62,256 nt of DNA. It comes from CAZYLZ01 sp964648335. Lineage in GTDB: Bacteria; Patescibacteriota; Minisyncoccia; Phycocordibacterales; UBA2100. The notes below the pieces were generated by a model. The model searched no databases, was not told the DNA's origin, and saw only the letters and a program-made list of their open reading frames with translations. This document shows, piece by piece, positions 49,857 to 58,557 of the stretch. How positions within the stretch are numbered: the first letter of the stretch is position 1; each line of letters starts with the position of its first letter. Made by a program: the position numbers and the translations under genes. The stretch covers positions 1-62,256 of the forward strand of contig CAZYLZ010000008.1 of assembly GCA_964648335.1 (NCBI GenBank), given 5' to 3'.

Positions 49857-49873
49857 TTTGTCTGGCTGCTTAT

Positions 49874-50317
49874 TTATGCAGCGATGATTGAAACCGTAAT
49901 CTGGGCGTCCTTGCCACCTTTCGAAACTACGACATCAAACTCACCGACCTCCTTGAAGTGTGCGGGCATCTTTACCGTCTCGGCTGACAAGAGGATCTTG
50001 TGCGCCATCTGGATCTCCTGAGCGACGCGCTCTGCGTCGACCCCTTGGTAGAGGTGGCCTTGCTCGTTCGTCTTTGCCTTAATCACGATCGTCTTGCCGT
50101 TAAGGGTTGCACGCTGCGCATCCCACTCTGCCGTCGCTGCGTTGGACTCGGCCTCTGCCAGAGCACGATTAGCCTCGAAAGCCTTGAGCTTCTCGGGGGT
50201 GGCCTTTTCTGCTAAACGGCGCGGGAACAAGAAGTTGAGCGCGTATCCGTCGGATACCTCTTTTACCTGGTATGCGCGACCGACACGGGGAACGTCTTTA
50301 AGGAATATGATTTTCAT
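49874..50317 (-). CDS. rplI: 50S ribosomal protein bL9
   Basis: 147 aa from the ATG at 50317; the frame is open further upstream but MKIIFLKDVPRVG is the true N-terminus. The N-terminal domain (GxxxQVKEVSDGYALNFLFP), the long connecting helix (Ala/Glu rich, about 40-75) and the C-terminal domain are all present. bL9 has been reported missing in several CPR lineages, so its presence is informative for placement. Confidence 0.95.
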   Translation of the reverse strand: MKIIFLKDVPRVGRAYQVKEVSDGYALNFLFPRRLAEKATPEKLKAFEANRALAEAESNAATAEWDAQRATLNGKTIVIKAKTNEQGHLYQGVDAERVAQEIQMAHKILLSAETVKMPAHFKEVGEFDVVVSKGGKDAQITVSIIAA

Positions 50318-50325
50318 ACCGTGTG

Positions 50326-50354
50326 AGTGTACAGGAATTACCATCACTTGTCTA
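50326..50354 (-). promoter_or_regulatory. rplI promoter
   Basis: Minus strand: TAGACA (50354-50349), 17-bp spacer, TACACT (50331-50326). The leader is about 2 bases. Confidence 0.55.
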
Positions 50355-50380
50355 AGGACGGGTCGTTTATTCCTGCCGAC

Positions 50381-51595
50381 TTACTGATTTACGATCTCTA
50401 CTGCGCGATCCAACTGCGGATCCCTTCCTGCCTTGATATCTGCCTCGGAAATGGTCACCGTGATGTCGGGCTTGATACCCTCGGGTGGAATGTGGATGCC
50501 GTCTGGGTCGAGCCAGCGCGCTACCGTCACCTTGAGAGATGTGTCTGCTGTTATCGGTATCAATTCTTGCACAGATCCTTTACCAAAAGTATTCGTCCCG
50601 ACGAGAGTTGCAACACCATGTTTCTGCAGAGCACCGGCAAGGATTTCCGACGCGGATGCTGAGCCTTTATCGACCAAGATAACCATGTGCAGCCCCTTGC
50701 CTGCAAATACGTTGTATCCCAGACTGCGGTGAGACACGCTTGGCTGTTTGTCAGCGTAATCTTCGGTGACTATGATTTTTCCCGCTGGTAAAAACCAGCT
50801 TCCAGCGCTCACTGCCGACTCGAGGTACCCGCCCGGGTTGCCACGCAGGTCGAGTATGAGCCGACTACCTCCACCAGAGGTAAAGAATTCACGCAACGCC
50901 GCGCGGAAGAGATCAGCTGATTGTGCATTAAAGCTTAAAAGCGTTATGACGAACGTTCCGTCGGGCAGTCGCTTGGTGTCGAGTGTTGGTATGTTTATGA
51001 CATCGCGCATGATGGTAACGTCGAACGCAGGTGCACCCTCGCGCAAGACCTTCAGCGTTACCGAAGTCCCCTTTGCTCCACGGATGTGCTTAACAGCTTC
51101 GGACACCGGCATATCCTTCGTGGTAAGTCCGTCGATTGTCAGTATGCGATCACCACTCTTCATCCCGGCTTTGAACGAGGGAGACCCCTTGAGGGGTGAC
51201 ACGACCGTGAGGACCCCGTCCTTGGTCTCGATCTCCATGCCGACACCCTCGAAAGCACCTTTGATGTCCTCTGCGAACGCCTGGGATTCTACCGGTGGGA
51301 AAAAAACCGTATACGGGTCTCCTAACGAAGCGGCGACTCCTGCGGCCATCCCCCATACTCGATCCTGCTCGGTCTTAGGCTTGGTCGTGGAACTTACCGA
51401 TGCCGGAACGAATTTATCATCGATTATCTTCCAAGTCTGCCACACGGGAGCGAGATCGATACCGGGCGGGACGCCCGCAGGTGCCACGGCATTCGAGATG
51501 AGCGGTATGCCGTTTGGGTTATGCGCACCAACAACTAGACCGAGAAAAAAAGCTGCCGCCCAACCTGCGGCGCCAACTAGGACAGCTCGATTCAT
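50381..51595 (-). CDS. ctpA: C-terminal processing peptidase (S41)
   Basis: 404 aa from the ATG at 51595; a longer frame begins at 51637 but this start gives a normal signal anchor (TM about 5-23). A PDZ domain (about 125-205; GVGMEIETKDGVLTVVSPLKGS) precedes the S41 domain with catalytic Ser in KGSASASEIL and Lys in FGKGSVQ. It cleaves C-termini of exported proteins outside the membrane. Its gene diverges from corA. Confidence 0.95.
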   Translation of the reverse strand: MNRAVLVGAAGWAAAFFLGLVVGAHNPNGIPLISNAVAPAGVPPGIDLAPVWQTWKIIDDKFVPASVSSTTKPKTEQDRVWGMAAGVAASLGDPYTVFFPPVESQAFAEDIKGAFEGVGMEIETKDGVLTVVSPLKGSPSFKAGMKSGDRILTIDGLTTKDMPVSEAVKHIRGAKGTSVTLKVLREGAPAFDVTIMRDVINIPTLDTKRLPDGTFVITLLSFNAQSADLFRAALREFFTSGGGSRLILDLRGNPGGYLESAVSAGSWFLPAGKIIVTEDYADKQPSVSHRSLGYNVFAGKGLHMVILVDKGSASASEILAGALQKHGVATLVGTNTFGKGSVQELIPITADTSLKVTVARWLDPDGIHIPPEGIKPDITVTISEADIKAGRDPQLDRAVEIVNQ

Positions 51596-51709
51596 ACCAA
51601 CGTTTTCGTATCGCACGTAAACCATTATCGCATGCATTTTATCATTACAAAAGCAGACATCCCCGCAGTCGCACTGCGCTTAGCGCCGTCTCTTGGTATA
51701 CTTGGTGAC

Positions 51710-52621
51710 ATGCTCACTCGTCACCAGCAAAAAGGGGTCAAATGGATCGATCTCGAGAATCCGACGACACAAGAAACGAGCGAGGTAGTCCAGGAATTCG
51801 GCATCGACCCCGTCGTTGCCCGCGAACTCATGCTACCCTCGATCAAATCCCGCGTAGACAACCACGACCAATTCCTGTACCTCATCCTGCACTTCCCGGC
51901 GCTCCGTCACTCGCACAAAACCAAAGAACAGGAAGTCGACTTTGTCGTTAGCCGTGATTTCATCATCACGTCGCGGTACGACACCGTCGATCCGCTCCAT
52001 AAGTTCTCGAAGATTTTCGACGTCCACTCAGTTCTCGAAAAAGACGATCTCGGAGAGCACGCCGGCCACCTCCTCTATCACATGCTCAAGCGCCTCTACA
52101 ACGCCGTCGAACACGAGATCGACTTCGTCCGGACCGAGCTCTCGCAGATCGAAGCCAAGGTATTCGACGGGCACGAGCGCGAGATGGTTGAAGCCATATC
52201 GCGTGCTGGGCGCGACCTCTTGAACCTGCGCCAATCCATCGAGCCGCACCGCGACATCCTTCATCAATTCGAGGAACAGGCCCCTGTCTTCTTTGGACCC
52301 CAATACGCGCCGTCGGTGCGCATGCTCATGAACGAGTATTACCGCGTGCACAACCACATCATGCGCGAGACTGAAAATCTGCACGAGCTTCGTGCCACCA
52401 ACAACTCTCTGGTAGAGACGAAACAAAACGATGTCATACAGCGCCTCACAGCCGGCGCTCTCATCACCTTCCCACTAGCGCTCATTACTTCCGTTCTCGG
52501 TCTCAATGTCCCAGGCAATCCGATACTCCAACATCCCAATGCCTTCTGGGTCATAACCTGCATAGTCGCGGTTGGCGCAGGTTCGCTCGCCTATTACTTT
52601 GGCAAGAAGGGCTGGCTATGA
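51710..52621 (+). CDS. corA: CorA-family divalent cation transporter with GLN in place of GMN
   Basis: 303 aa from the ATG at 51710; extended TGGTATACT (to 51702) leaves a one-base leader, so the longer open frame from 51632 is not used. Cytoplasmic N-terminal domain with long helices, then two C-terminal TM helices. The selectivity motif at the end of TM1 reads VLGLNVPGNP, so the family GMN is GLN. GMN binds hydrated Mg2+; GxN variants occur in CorA/ZntB relatives, and the substrate is therefore uncertain. Confidence 0.88.
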   Translation: MLTRHQQKGVKWIDLENPTTQETSEVVQEFGIDPVVARELMLPSIKSRVDNHDQFLYLILHFPALRHSHKTKEQEVDFVVSRDFIITSRYDTVDPLHKFSKIFDVHSVLEKDDLGEHAGHLLYHMLKRLYNAVEHEIDFVRTELSQIEAKVFDGHEREMVEAISRAGRDLLNLRQSIEPHRDILHQFEEQAPVFFGPQYAPSVRMLMNEYYRVHNHIMRETENLHELRATNNSLVETKQNDVIQRLTAGALITFPLALITSVLGLNVPGNPILQHPNAFWVITCIVAVGAGSLAYYFGKKGWL

Positions 52622-52650
52622 GGCTCTCGGTGGTGTATACGGTATAGGAT

Positions 52651-54234
52651 ATGGCAGACATCATCGACACCGTCGGATCAGTCGCCGACCCTATAAACTT
52701 TGTGGATGCGATTCGGAACTCCGTGCGCTCCCTTTTAGAACGATTCAGCGGACGAGCGGCGGGCAAGGTACGCAAAAAGACGCTCATGCACATAACCCTC
52801 ACCAACACCCTGTCGGGAACCAAAGACCCGTTTGTTGCCGAATTCGATCCAGTGCGCATGTATAACTGCGGCCCAACGGTCTATGGTGTCCAGCACATCG
52901 GCAATCTCAGTATGTTCGTCTTCACGGACTTGTTGCGCCGCATGCTCGAGGCAAACGGACTGAAGGTCAACCAGGTTATCAATATAACCGACTTCGGCCA
53001 TCTAACCGGCGACAACGAGGGTGATGCGGATCAGGGCGAGGACCGTATGACACGTGCGCTCAAGACTGAGGGCAAACTTCTTACCATGGAAAATATGAAG
53101 GAGCTTGCAGAGCGCTATACCAAGATATGGCTCGGCAACCTCTCGGACCTCGCCATCGACACGTCGCGAATCCAGTTCCCCCGGGCAAGCGATTACATCC
53201 CCGCACAGGTGGCGCTCATAAAAACGCTCGAAGAAAAGGGCTATGCGTACCGAGCAGATGCCGGTGTGTACTACGACACGTCCAAGTTCAGGGACTACGG
53301 CGCACTCGGCGGCATCAACTTAGCCGGCCTGCAGTCGGGAGCCCGCGTGAAGGCCGATACTCAGAAACGCAACCCCACCGACTTCATCCTCTGGAAGTCC
53401 GACCCGCATCTCGGTTGGGACTCGCCCTGGGGCATGGGTTTCCCTGGATGGCATATCGAGTGTTCTGCCATGGCGCGCAGCTGCCTCGGCGAGCAGATCG
53501 ACATACATACTGGCGGAATCGAACACATACCCATACACCACAACAATGAGATTGCGCAGTCCGAGGCAGCGACCGGGAAGAAGCCGTTCGCGCGTACGTG
53601 GATGCACCGAGCGCACCTACAGATAGACGACCACAAGATCTCCAAATCCGCCGGAGCGACAGTCTATCTCACTGACATAGTCGAGAAGGGCTTTCATCCG
53701 CTTTCCTTCCGTTACTGGCTCCTTACGAGCCACTATCGATCCTCGTCAAACTTCACGTGGGAAGCGCTTGCCGCTGCTCAAACTGCCTTCTTGCGCCTGC
53801 ATCGTATTGCCCGGGATTCGCGATTGTTAGCAAAAGGCAAGTCGATCGTTCCGTCCGACTACGCCTCGCGGGTGCTCGCGCACGTGTGCGACGATCTCGA
53901 TACCGCCGGCGCCCTCTCGGTCGTCTGGGAGATGATGAAAGACGAAAAGCTTGGACCTGCGGATATCTATGGAGGCTTGCTCTATGCCGACACCTTGTTC
54001 GGTATCGGATTGTCGAAACCAGACGATCGCATAATGAAGCAGCTCAAGCACACATTCGGCGAAGAGGTGAAGGCAGATGTATTACCACCCGAGATCCACA
54101 AGCTAGTGACCGATCGCGACGAAGCGCGAACACAAAAAGACTGGGCGCGTTCGGACACCATCCGCGATGAGCTCGCCGCACTAGGATACGAGGTTACCGA
54201 CACAGCAGAAGGCACCAAGATTGCAAAGCGGTAG
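52651..54234 (+). CDS. cysS: Cysteinyl-tRNA synthetase, possibly with a 45-residue N-terminal extension
   Basis: The core begins at Met46 (52786): NCGPTVYGVQHIGNLS holds the zinc Cys and HIGH-like motif; the other zinc ligands are in HIECSAMA and HIPIHHNNE, and KMSKS is KISKS. The frame begins at 52651 and TATACG (52636-52641) leaves a 3-base leader to that ATG, the same geometry as other leaderless genes here, so a 527-aa protein with an extra N-terminal helix is likely. If translation begins at 52786, the protein is 482 aa with a long leader. Confidence 0.92.
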   Translation: MADIIDTVGSVADPINFVDAIRNSVRSLLERFSGRAAGKVRKKTLMHITLTNTLSGTKDPFVAEFDPVRMYNCGPTVYGVQHIGNLSMFVFTDLLRRMLEANGLKVNQVINITDFGHLTGDNEGDADQGEDRMTRALKTEGKLLTMENMKELAERYTKIWLGNLSDLAIDTSRIQFPRASDYIPAQVALIKTLEEKGYAYRADAGVYYDTSKFRDYGALGGINLAGLQSGARVKADTQKRNPTDFILWKSDPHLGWDSPWGMGFPGWHIECSAMARSCLGEQIDIHTGGIEHIPIHHNNEIAQSEAATGKKPFARTWMHRAHLQIDDHKISKSAGATVYLTDIVEKGFHPLSFRYWLLTSHYRSSSNFTWEALAAAQTAFLRLHRIARDSRLLAKGKSIVPSDYASRVLAHVCDDLDTAGALSVVWEMMKDEKLGPADIYGGLLYADTLFGIGLSKPDDRIMKQLKHTFGEEVKADVLPPEIHKLVTDRDEARTQKDWARSDTIRDELAALGYEVTDTAEGTKIAKR

Positions 54235-54245
54235 TCGACAAAACA

Positions 54246-54276
54246 AAGCACCCCGAGGACGTGCCTTGGGGTGCTT
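54246..54276. terminator. Stem-loop between cysS and leuS
   Basis: A 13-bp stem AAGCACCCCGAGG/CCTTGGGGTGCTT (one G-U pair) with ACGTG loop. The T-run is only TT on either side, so termination may be partial. Confidence 0.5.
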
Positions 54277-54312
54277 AGAAGTCGAAGGTTCCGCGGTCGT
54301 AATAGGTTTCGC

Positions 54313-54459
54313 ATGGCGAAGCCGTACTACGTGGGAACAAACTACTCTGAGAGTACAGTACCAGATAGTTCCGGCCCACGTCTTGGTCAAATTGCGCTTG
54401 AGTACGCGTCGAAGGTGGAGTTCTATACCACAAAGCTTGCAATGCGACCTGGCACATAG
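54313..54459 (+). CDS. Possible 48-aa small protein antisense to the leuS end
   Basis: ATG at 54313 to TAG at 54459; TAATAG (54300-54305) would place the transcription start one base before the ATG, as for real leaderless genes here. Its last 37 bases overlap the 3' end of leuS on the other strand. The product (MAKPYYVGTNYSE...) is not recognised. Confidence 0.35.
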   Translation: MAKPYYVGTNYSESTVPDSSGPRLGQIALEYASKVEFYTTKLAMRPGT

Positions 54460-57400
54460 ATAAAGCGCTTCACCGTCATCCCTACAAGCCATTTTTCTGC
54501 AGCGAGAAGTGCCGTTTCTTTTGCAGTCGCCTCGTCGGCATCGGGTGCGATGTCGATCGTAGTGCGCGATTTCCCGTTTATCTGAACTGCAACCGTCACC
54601 GTGTCCGCCACGAGCTTCTTTGCATCGTATACCGGCCACGCAGCGAGGTGGACAGACTTCTTGTTGCCGAGTCCGCGCCAGATCTCTTCGGTCATGTGCG
54701 GCGCAAAGGGTGCGAGTACACGCAAGAAAGCCTCGTACTGTTTCTTGGTAACCCCTGACTTCTCGGCAGCGTTGACGAAGATCATCATCTGCGATACCCC
54801 GGTATTAAACTTGAACGACTCGATATCCTCACCGACCTTCTTGATTGTCTGCTGTAGAATCCGATGCGTCGTTTCATCTTCCTTCGCGATTAGTCGGTCC
54901 TGGAGGCGCCACACGCGCTCTATGAAGCGGCGCGCCCCGATCATGCTGTTGGTATTCCAGGCGATGGTATCCGTGAACGGTCCCATAAACATCTCGTAGA
55001 CGCGCATACTGTCGGCACCGTAGAGCTTAACTATGTCATCCGGGTTGATCACGTTGCCGTACCGTTTGCTCATCTTGCGACCATCTTCCGCCAAGATGAA
55101 CCCCAAAAATTCGAGTCGCGCGAATGGTTCGATAGTACTGACCGACTTTATGTCATATAAGAACTTATGCCAGAAACGCGCGTAGATGAGGTGCCGCACC
55201 GCATGGTCGCCGCCGACATATACGTTTACTGGCGCCCAGTATTTTTCTTTCTTAGGGTCGACGAGCGCCTTCTTGTTCTTGGGGTCCATGAAGCGCAAAT
55301 AGTACCAACTCGACCCTGCCCACTGAGGCATAGTGTTGGTCTCGCGTTTTGCCTTTCCTTTGCATGTTGGACACTTCACGTTGACCCATTTCTCGATAGC
55401 GGCAAGCGGAGACTCTCCGGTGCCCGTGGGCGCGTAGTTCTTTACCTCGGGCAGCTTGACCGGAAGATCCTTGTACGGAACCGGCACTACACCACATGTG
55501 GGGCAATGAATCATCGGAATCGGCTCGCCCCAATAGCGCTGTCGGCTGAACACCCAGTCCTTGAGCTTGTAGGTTGTTTTTGCGCGCCCTCCCACAGATT
55601 CGGCTATCGCGGATCCCGCTTCGTCCGAAAGGAGACGATCAAATCTTCCCGAGTTGACGAGCTTTCCTGGGCCAGTATAGGGGCGGTCATGGTCGAGCAT
55701 GTGCTTCCAAACAACGAACTCCGCACAGGTAAACTGCGCATCGTTCTCGAGGTCAGATAGCGTCATCCAGTATGGCTCGTGCTTTGCTTCTTCTTCGGGA
55801 CTAATCGCAATTTGCGCCTCGCTCGTAAGCTCGAAGACGACAGCAGAGGCGGTTGCAAAACGGTTCTCGTCCTTGTGTGCAGCAAAGTACTCCGAATAGA
55901 CCGGCGGCATGATGATGCGCTTGAATGAAAGATCGGTGTAACCAACCTCTTCGGCAATCTCGCGGCGTGCCGCGGCCTCGAGCGATTCGCCCTCGTCGAC
56001 ACCACCGACGACAAATGTCGTCCAAGGCTGTTTCTTCCACTTGAGCACGAGGTACTTCCCCGTCTTAGGGTCGCGAATGAGCGAGTGCACCATCCTGCGT
56101 TCGACAGTCTTTTTGTCGGAGCGCGGCGGATTCTTAGCATCGATAACATGCGGCGCAACTACGGGTCGGATTTCTATATCAAACTTATGTGCAAAGTCAA
56201 AGTCGCGCTGGTCATGTGCAGGCACCGCCATGATGGCGCCGGTTCCGTATGCACCAAGAACGTAATCGGCAACGTACATCGGGATCTTTTCCTTAGTTGC
56301 TGGGTTGATCGCCATCACGCCGTCGAGGCGTACGCCTGTCTTTTCTTTCCCCTCGCCGGTGCGTTCAATTTCGGTCTTGGCAGAGGCGGTGCGCACATAC
56401 GCGCGCACTTCTTTAGCATTCGTTAGCACGCCCTCGTGAGCGGCGTCGATCGCGAGCTGTATCCATGGATGCTCGGGAGCAAGCACCAAGTAGGTTGCAC
56501 CGTAGAGCGTGTCGGGTCGTGTCGTGAATACCGTTATGTACGCAGAAAAGAGGTCGGCTACATTCGTTCGCTCGAACGGGAATCGCCCACCCGGTGGCGT
56601 GAGACGATACCCCTTCTTAGTCTTCTCGACGAGCGCGCGATCGCTCACTCCTGTTTCGCGAGGCCAGAGCGATATCTTGAGCCCCGCCTTTAGGATCTCT
56701 GCGCGCGTCGTCTGCAGATCTTTAGCCGTGCCGTCAAAGTACATGTCGCCCGATGGCGCCGGAAGGTCGAGCTTAAAGTCGACTTCTGCGCCCTCGCTTC
56801 TCCCTATCCAGTTGCGTTGCTGCTCTTTGATATGGTCGGGCCATTGCAATGTATCGAGGTCTTCGAGCATGCGGTCTGCATAGTCGGTGATCTTGAGCAC
56901 CCACTGCGGGAGGCTTTTCTTTTGTACCTGGGTGCCGCAGCGCTCACAGGCCGTCCCGTCGAGGTCTTCGTTGGCGAGCCCTGTCTGGCACGACGGGCAC
57001 CAATTTATGGGCTCGTTGCTTTGAAAGGCCAAGCCGTGCTCATAGAGCTTCAAAAAGATCCACTGCGTCCATTTGTAGTACTCGGGATCGGTGGTGTTGA
57101 TCTCGCGCGACCAGTCGTAGTCAAAGCCAAGGTTTGCGAGCTGCGATTTGAAATTCTTGATGTTCTTTTCTACAGCGACACGCGGATGAATCTTGTTCTT
57201 GATGGCATAGTTTTCTGCCGGCAGTCCGAAAGCGTCCCACCCCATCGGGTGCAAAACCGATTTACCCTGCATGCGCGAGAATCTGCTATAGATGTCGGTA
57301 GCAATATAGCCTTTCGGGTGTCCTACGTGGAGCCCTTCGCCGGAGGGATATGGGAACATGTCTAAGATAAAGGTTTTCTTACCCTTGGTCTTGCCATCCT

Positions 57401-57476
57401 TCGACTTATAGGGCTTCTTTGTCGCCCATTCCTTTTGCCACTTCTTTTCAAGCTTCTTGTGATCGTAGGACTTCAT
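54423..57476 (-). CDS. leuS: Leucyl-tRNA synthetase with inserted Nudix domain
   Basis: 1017 aa, against about 800-870 for normal bacterial LeuRS. Landmarks: HVGH at 50-53, first zinc ribbon (C160, C163, C177, C180), editing domain with the Thr-rich TTRPDT at 318-323 and GTGAIMAVPAHDQRD at 411-425, second zinc ribbon (C658, C661, C702, C705), KMSKR at 801-805, and a C-terminal domain to 1017. Two insertions explain the length: an unknown segment at about 238-312 and a Nudix hydrolase domain at about 440-600. The flanking LeuRS motifs are intact, so charging activity is expected. TATAGA (57501-57496) gives a leader of about 13 bases. Confidence 0.96.
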   Translation of the reverse strand: MKSYDHKKLEKKWQKEWATKKPYKSKDGKTKGKKTFILDMFPYPSGEGLHVGHPKGYIATDIYSRFSRMQGKSVLHPMGWDAFGLPAENYAIKNKIHPRVAVEKNIKNFKSQLANLGFDYDWSREINTTDPEYYKWTQWIFLKLYEHGLAFQSNEPINWCPSCQTGLANEDLDGTACERCGTQVQKKSLPQWVLKITDYADRMLEDLDTLQWPDHIKEQQRNWIGRSEGAEVDFKLDLPAPSGDMYFDGTAKDLQTTRAEILKAGLKISLWPRETGVSDRALVEKTKKGYRLTPPGGRFPFERTNVADLFSAYITVFTTRPDTLYGATYLVLAPEHPWIQLAIDAAHEGVLTNAKEVRAYVRTASAKTEIERTGEGKEKTGVRLDGVMAINPATKEKIPMYVADYVLGAYGTGAIMAVPAHDQRDFDFAHKFDIEIRPVVAPHVIDAKNPPRSDKKTVERRMVHSLIRDPKTGKYLVLKWKKQPWTTFVVGGVDEGESLEAAARREIAEEVGYTDLSFKRIIMPPVYSEYFAAHKDENRFATASAVVFELTSEAQIAISPEEEAKHEPYWMTLSDLENDAQFTCAEFVVWKHMLDHDRPYTGPGKLVNSGRFDRLLSDEAGSAIAESVGGRAKTTYKLKDWVFSRQRYWGEPIPMIHCPTCGVVPVPYKDLPVKLPEVKNYAPTGTGESPLAAIEKWVNVKCPTCKGKAKRETNTMPQWAGSSWYYLRFMDPKNKKALVDPKKEKYWAPVNVYVGGDHAVRHLIYARFWHKFLYDIKSVSTIEPFARLEFLGFILAEDGRKMSKRYGNVINPDDIVKLYGADSMRVYEMFMGPFTDTIAWNTNSMIGARRFIERVWRLQDRLIAKEDETTHRILQQTIKKVGEDIESFKFNTGVSQMMIFVNAAEKSGVTKKQYEAFLRVLAPFAPHMTEEIWRGLGNKKSVHLAAWPVYDAKKLVADTVTVAVQINGKSRTTIDIAPDADEATAKETALLAAEKWLVGMTVKRFIYVPGRIASFVV
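55677..56159 (-). other. Nudix domain inside leuS
   Basis: Codons about 440-600 of leuS. The Nudix box GX5EX7REUXEEXGU is met exactly from G491 to Y513 (GGVDEGES..., RREIAEEVGY), preceded by a KYLVLKWKKQPW strand and followed by the usual beta strands and FELTSE loop. It lies between the editing-domain AHDQRD motif and VNSGRFDRLLSDEA, where normal LeuRS has only a short link. Confidence 0.9.
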
Positions 57477-57506
57477 CGAAATACCTTAGCATGAGTCTAT
57501 ACAGTG

Positions 57507-57533
57507 CAAAAGCGCCTTGTTTGGGCGCTTTTG
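57507..57533 (-). terminator. Terminator of the DUF5671-type gene
   Basis: Stem CAAAAGCGCC/GGCGCTTTTG (10 bp) with a 7-base loop; TTTT follows on the minus strand. It separates this gene from leuS. Confidence 0.8.
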
Positions 57534-57541
57534 GTTCTCGG

Positions 57542-58507
57542 CTACTTTGATTTATCGAACCGAGGATATTTGTCTGGGTCGATAGTGCGTGTAAAGCAGG
57601 CATTGCCCGGCGAGTAAGTCCATGGTGCATTTTCGATCGACGTCGGCTTGCCAAATTCGTCATCCATGACAGGCCGACCAATTCCCGGCTGAGTCTTCTG
57701 AGAATCGAGATTGAACGTAGCGCACAGCTTGAAGGTGAGCGGCGGGACGAGCGTGTATTCGTACGAATACTGCGCGCCTTCGGAAGCCTGAGGATCAGCC
57801 GGTATCATAAAACCTTGGAGAGGATCCTCGAGATCTTTGAGGGTCGCCGGAAGGACGCCTTTCTGTTGGTAGTAGTTGGTAACCTGGTATTGTACGTTCT
57901 GGAGGTCGCTTACTTTCTGCGCGTCAAAACGCATAAGGCGCTGCGTGCGAGGCGACCCCATGATAAAGAAGCCCAGTACAATTGCTGCGATCACGAGTGC
58001 AGCAACGACGGCTCCAATGGCAAGTGCGCGCTTCTCGTGCATCTCCCAGTAGCCTCGGATATCCATGAGATAGTACGCAAACGTACCGCCTGCAACTACC
58101 AAGACTGCGGCAACCTTAAGAAGAAACGCACCTGTGAGATCCTCGCCGCCTAAGAAGTTTTGAATGAGTACGATGAGATCGATCACCATAGTGAGTCCCG
58201 CGAGAAACAGCGTGAAGAACACGAGCCAGCGGCGCACCCACAAATCCTTCTTTGCCGGAGTTCTACGGATATCCTTATTGAGAACTCGCGTGAGCCACAA
58301 ATAAAGAGGAAATACGATGATGAGGCTCGCTATCGCTATACGCATACCGGTCGAATATGGGTCGGCGTAGCTTAAGACATCGGGAAACAGCTTGTCTGAG
58401 TATGCGAATAAGAGTGTGATGAGCGATCCGATAGACCAGTACAGGGTGATGATGGTCGCTGCCCACAAGAAGAAATCTTTCGGGGTCACTTTTGGTGTGT
58501 TTTCCAT
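57542..58507 (-). CDS. DUF5671-type membrane protein with pilin-like C-terminal domain
   Basis: 321 aa. The N-terminal half has five or six TM helices (about 12-185) with the opening PKDFFLWAATIITLYWSIGS typical of DUF5671 proteins in Patescibacteria. The C-terminal 125 residues follow the pattern RFDAQKVSDLQNVQYQVTNY, KGVLPATLKDLEDP, SYEYTLVPPLTFKLCATF, which resembles the globular part of type IV pilin/pseudopilin-like proteins. It probably faces outward. The function is unknown. A TATATA-like -10 lies close to the ATG. Confidence 0.75.
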   Translation of the reverse strand: MENTPKVTPKDFFLWAATIITLYWSIGSLITLLFAYSDKLFPDVLSYADPYSTGMRIAIASLIIVFPLYLWLTRVLNKDIRRTPAKKDLWVRRWLVFFTLFLAGLTMVIDLIVLIQNFLGGEDLTGAFLLKVAAVLVVAGGTFAYYLMDIRGYWEMHEKRALAIGAVVAALVIAAIVLGFFIMGSPRTQRLMRFDAQKVSDLQNVQYQVTNYYQQKGVLPATLKDLEDPLQGFMIPADPQASEGAQYSYEYTLVPPLTFKLCATFNLDSQKTQPGIGRPVMDDEFGKPTSIENAPWTYSPGNACFTRTIDPDKYPRFDKSK

Positions 58508-58528
58508 ATGAAGTCACTATATAACAGA

Positions 58529-58553
58529 AACCCCCGCACAGACAGTGCGGGGG
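58529..58553 (-). terminator. Intrinsic terminator
   Basis: Stem ACCCCCGCAC/GTGCGGGGGT (10 bp) with a 5-base loop; on the minus strand it is followed by TTCTG, a weak T-tract. Confidence 0.7.
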
Positions 58554-58557
58554 TGAC

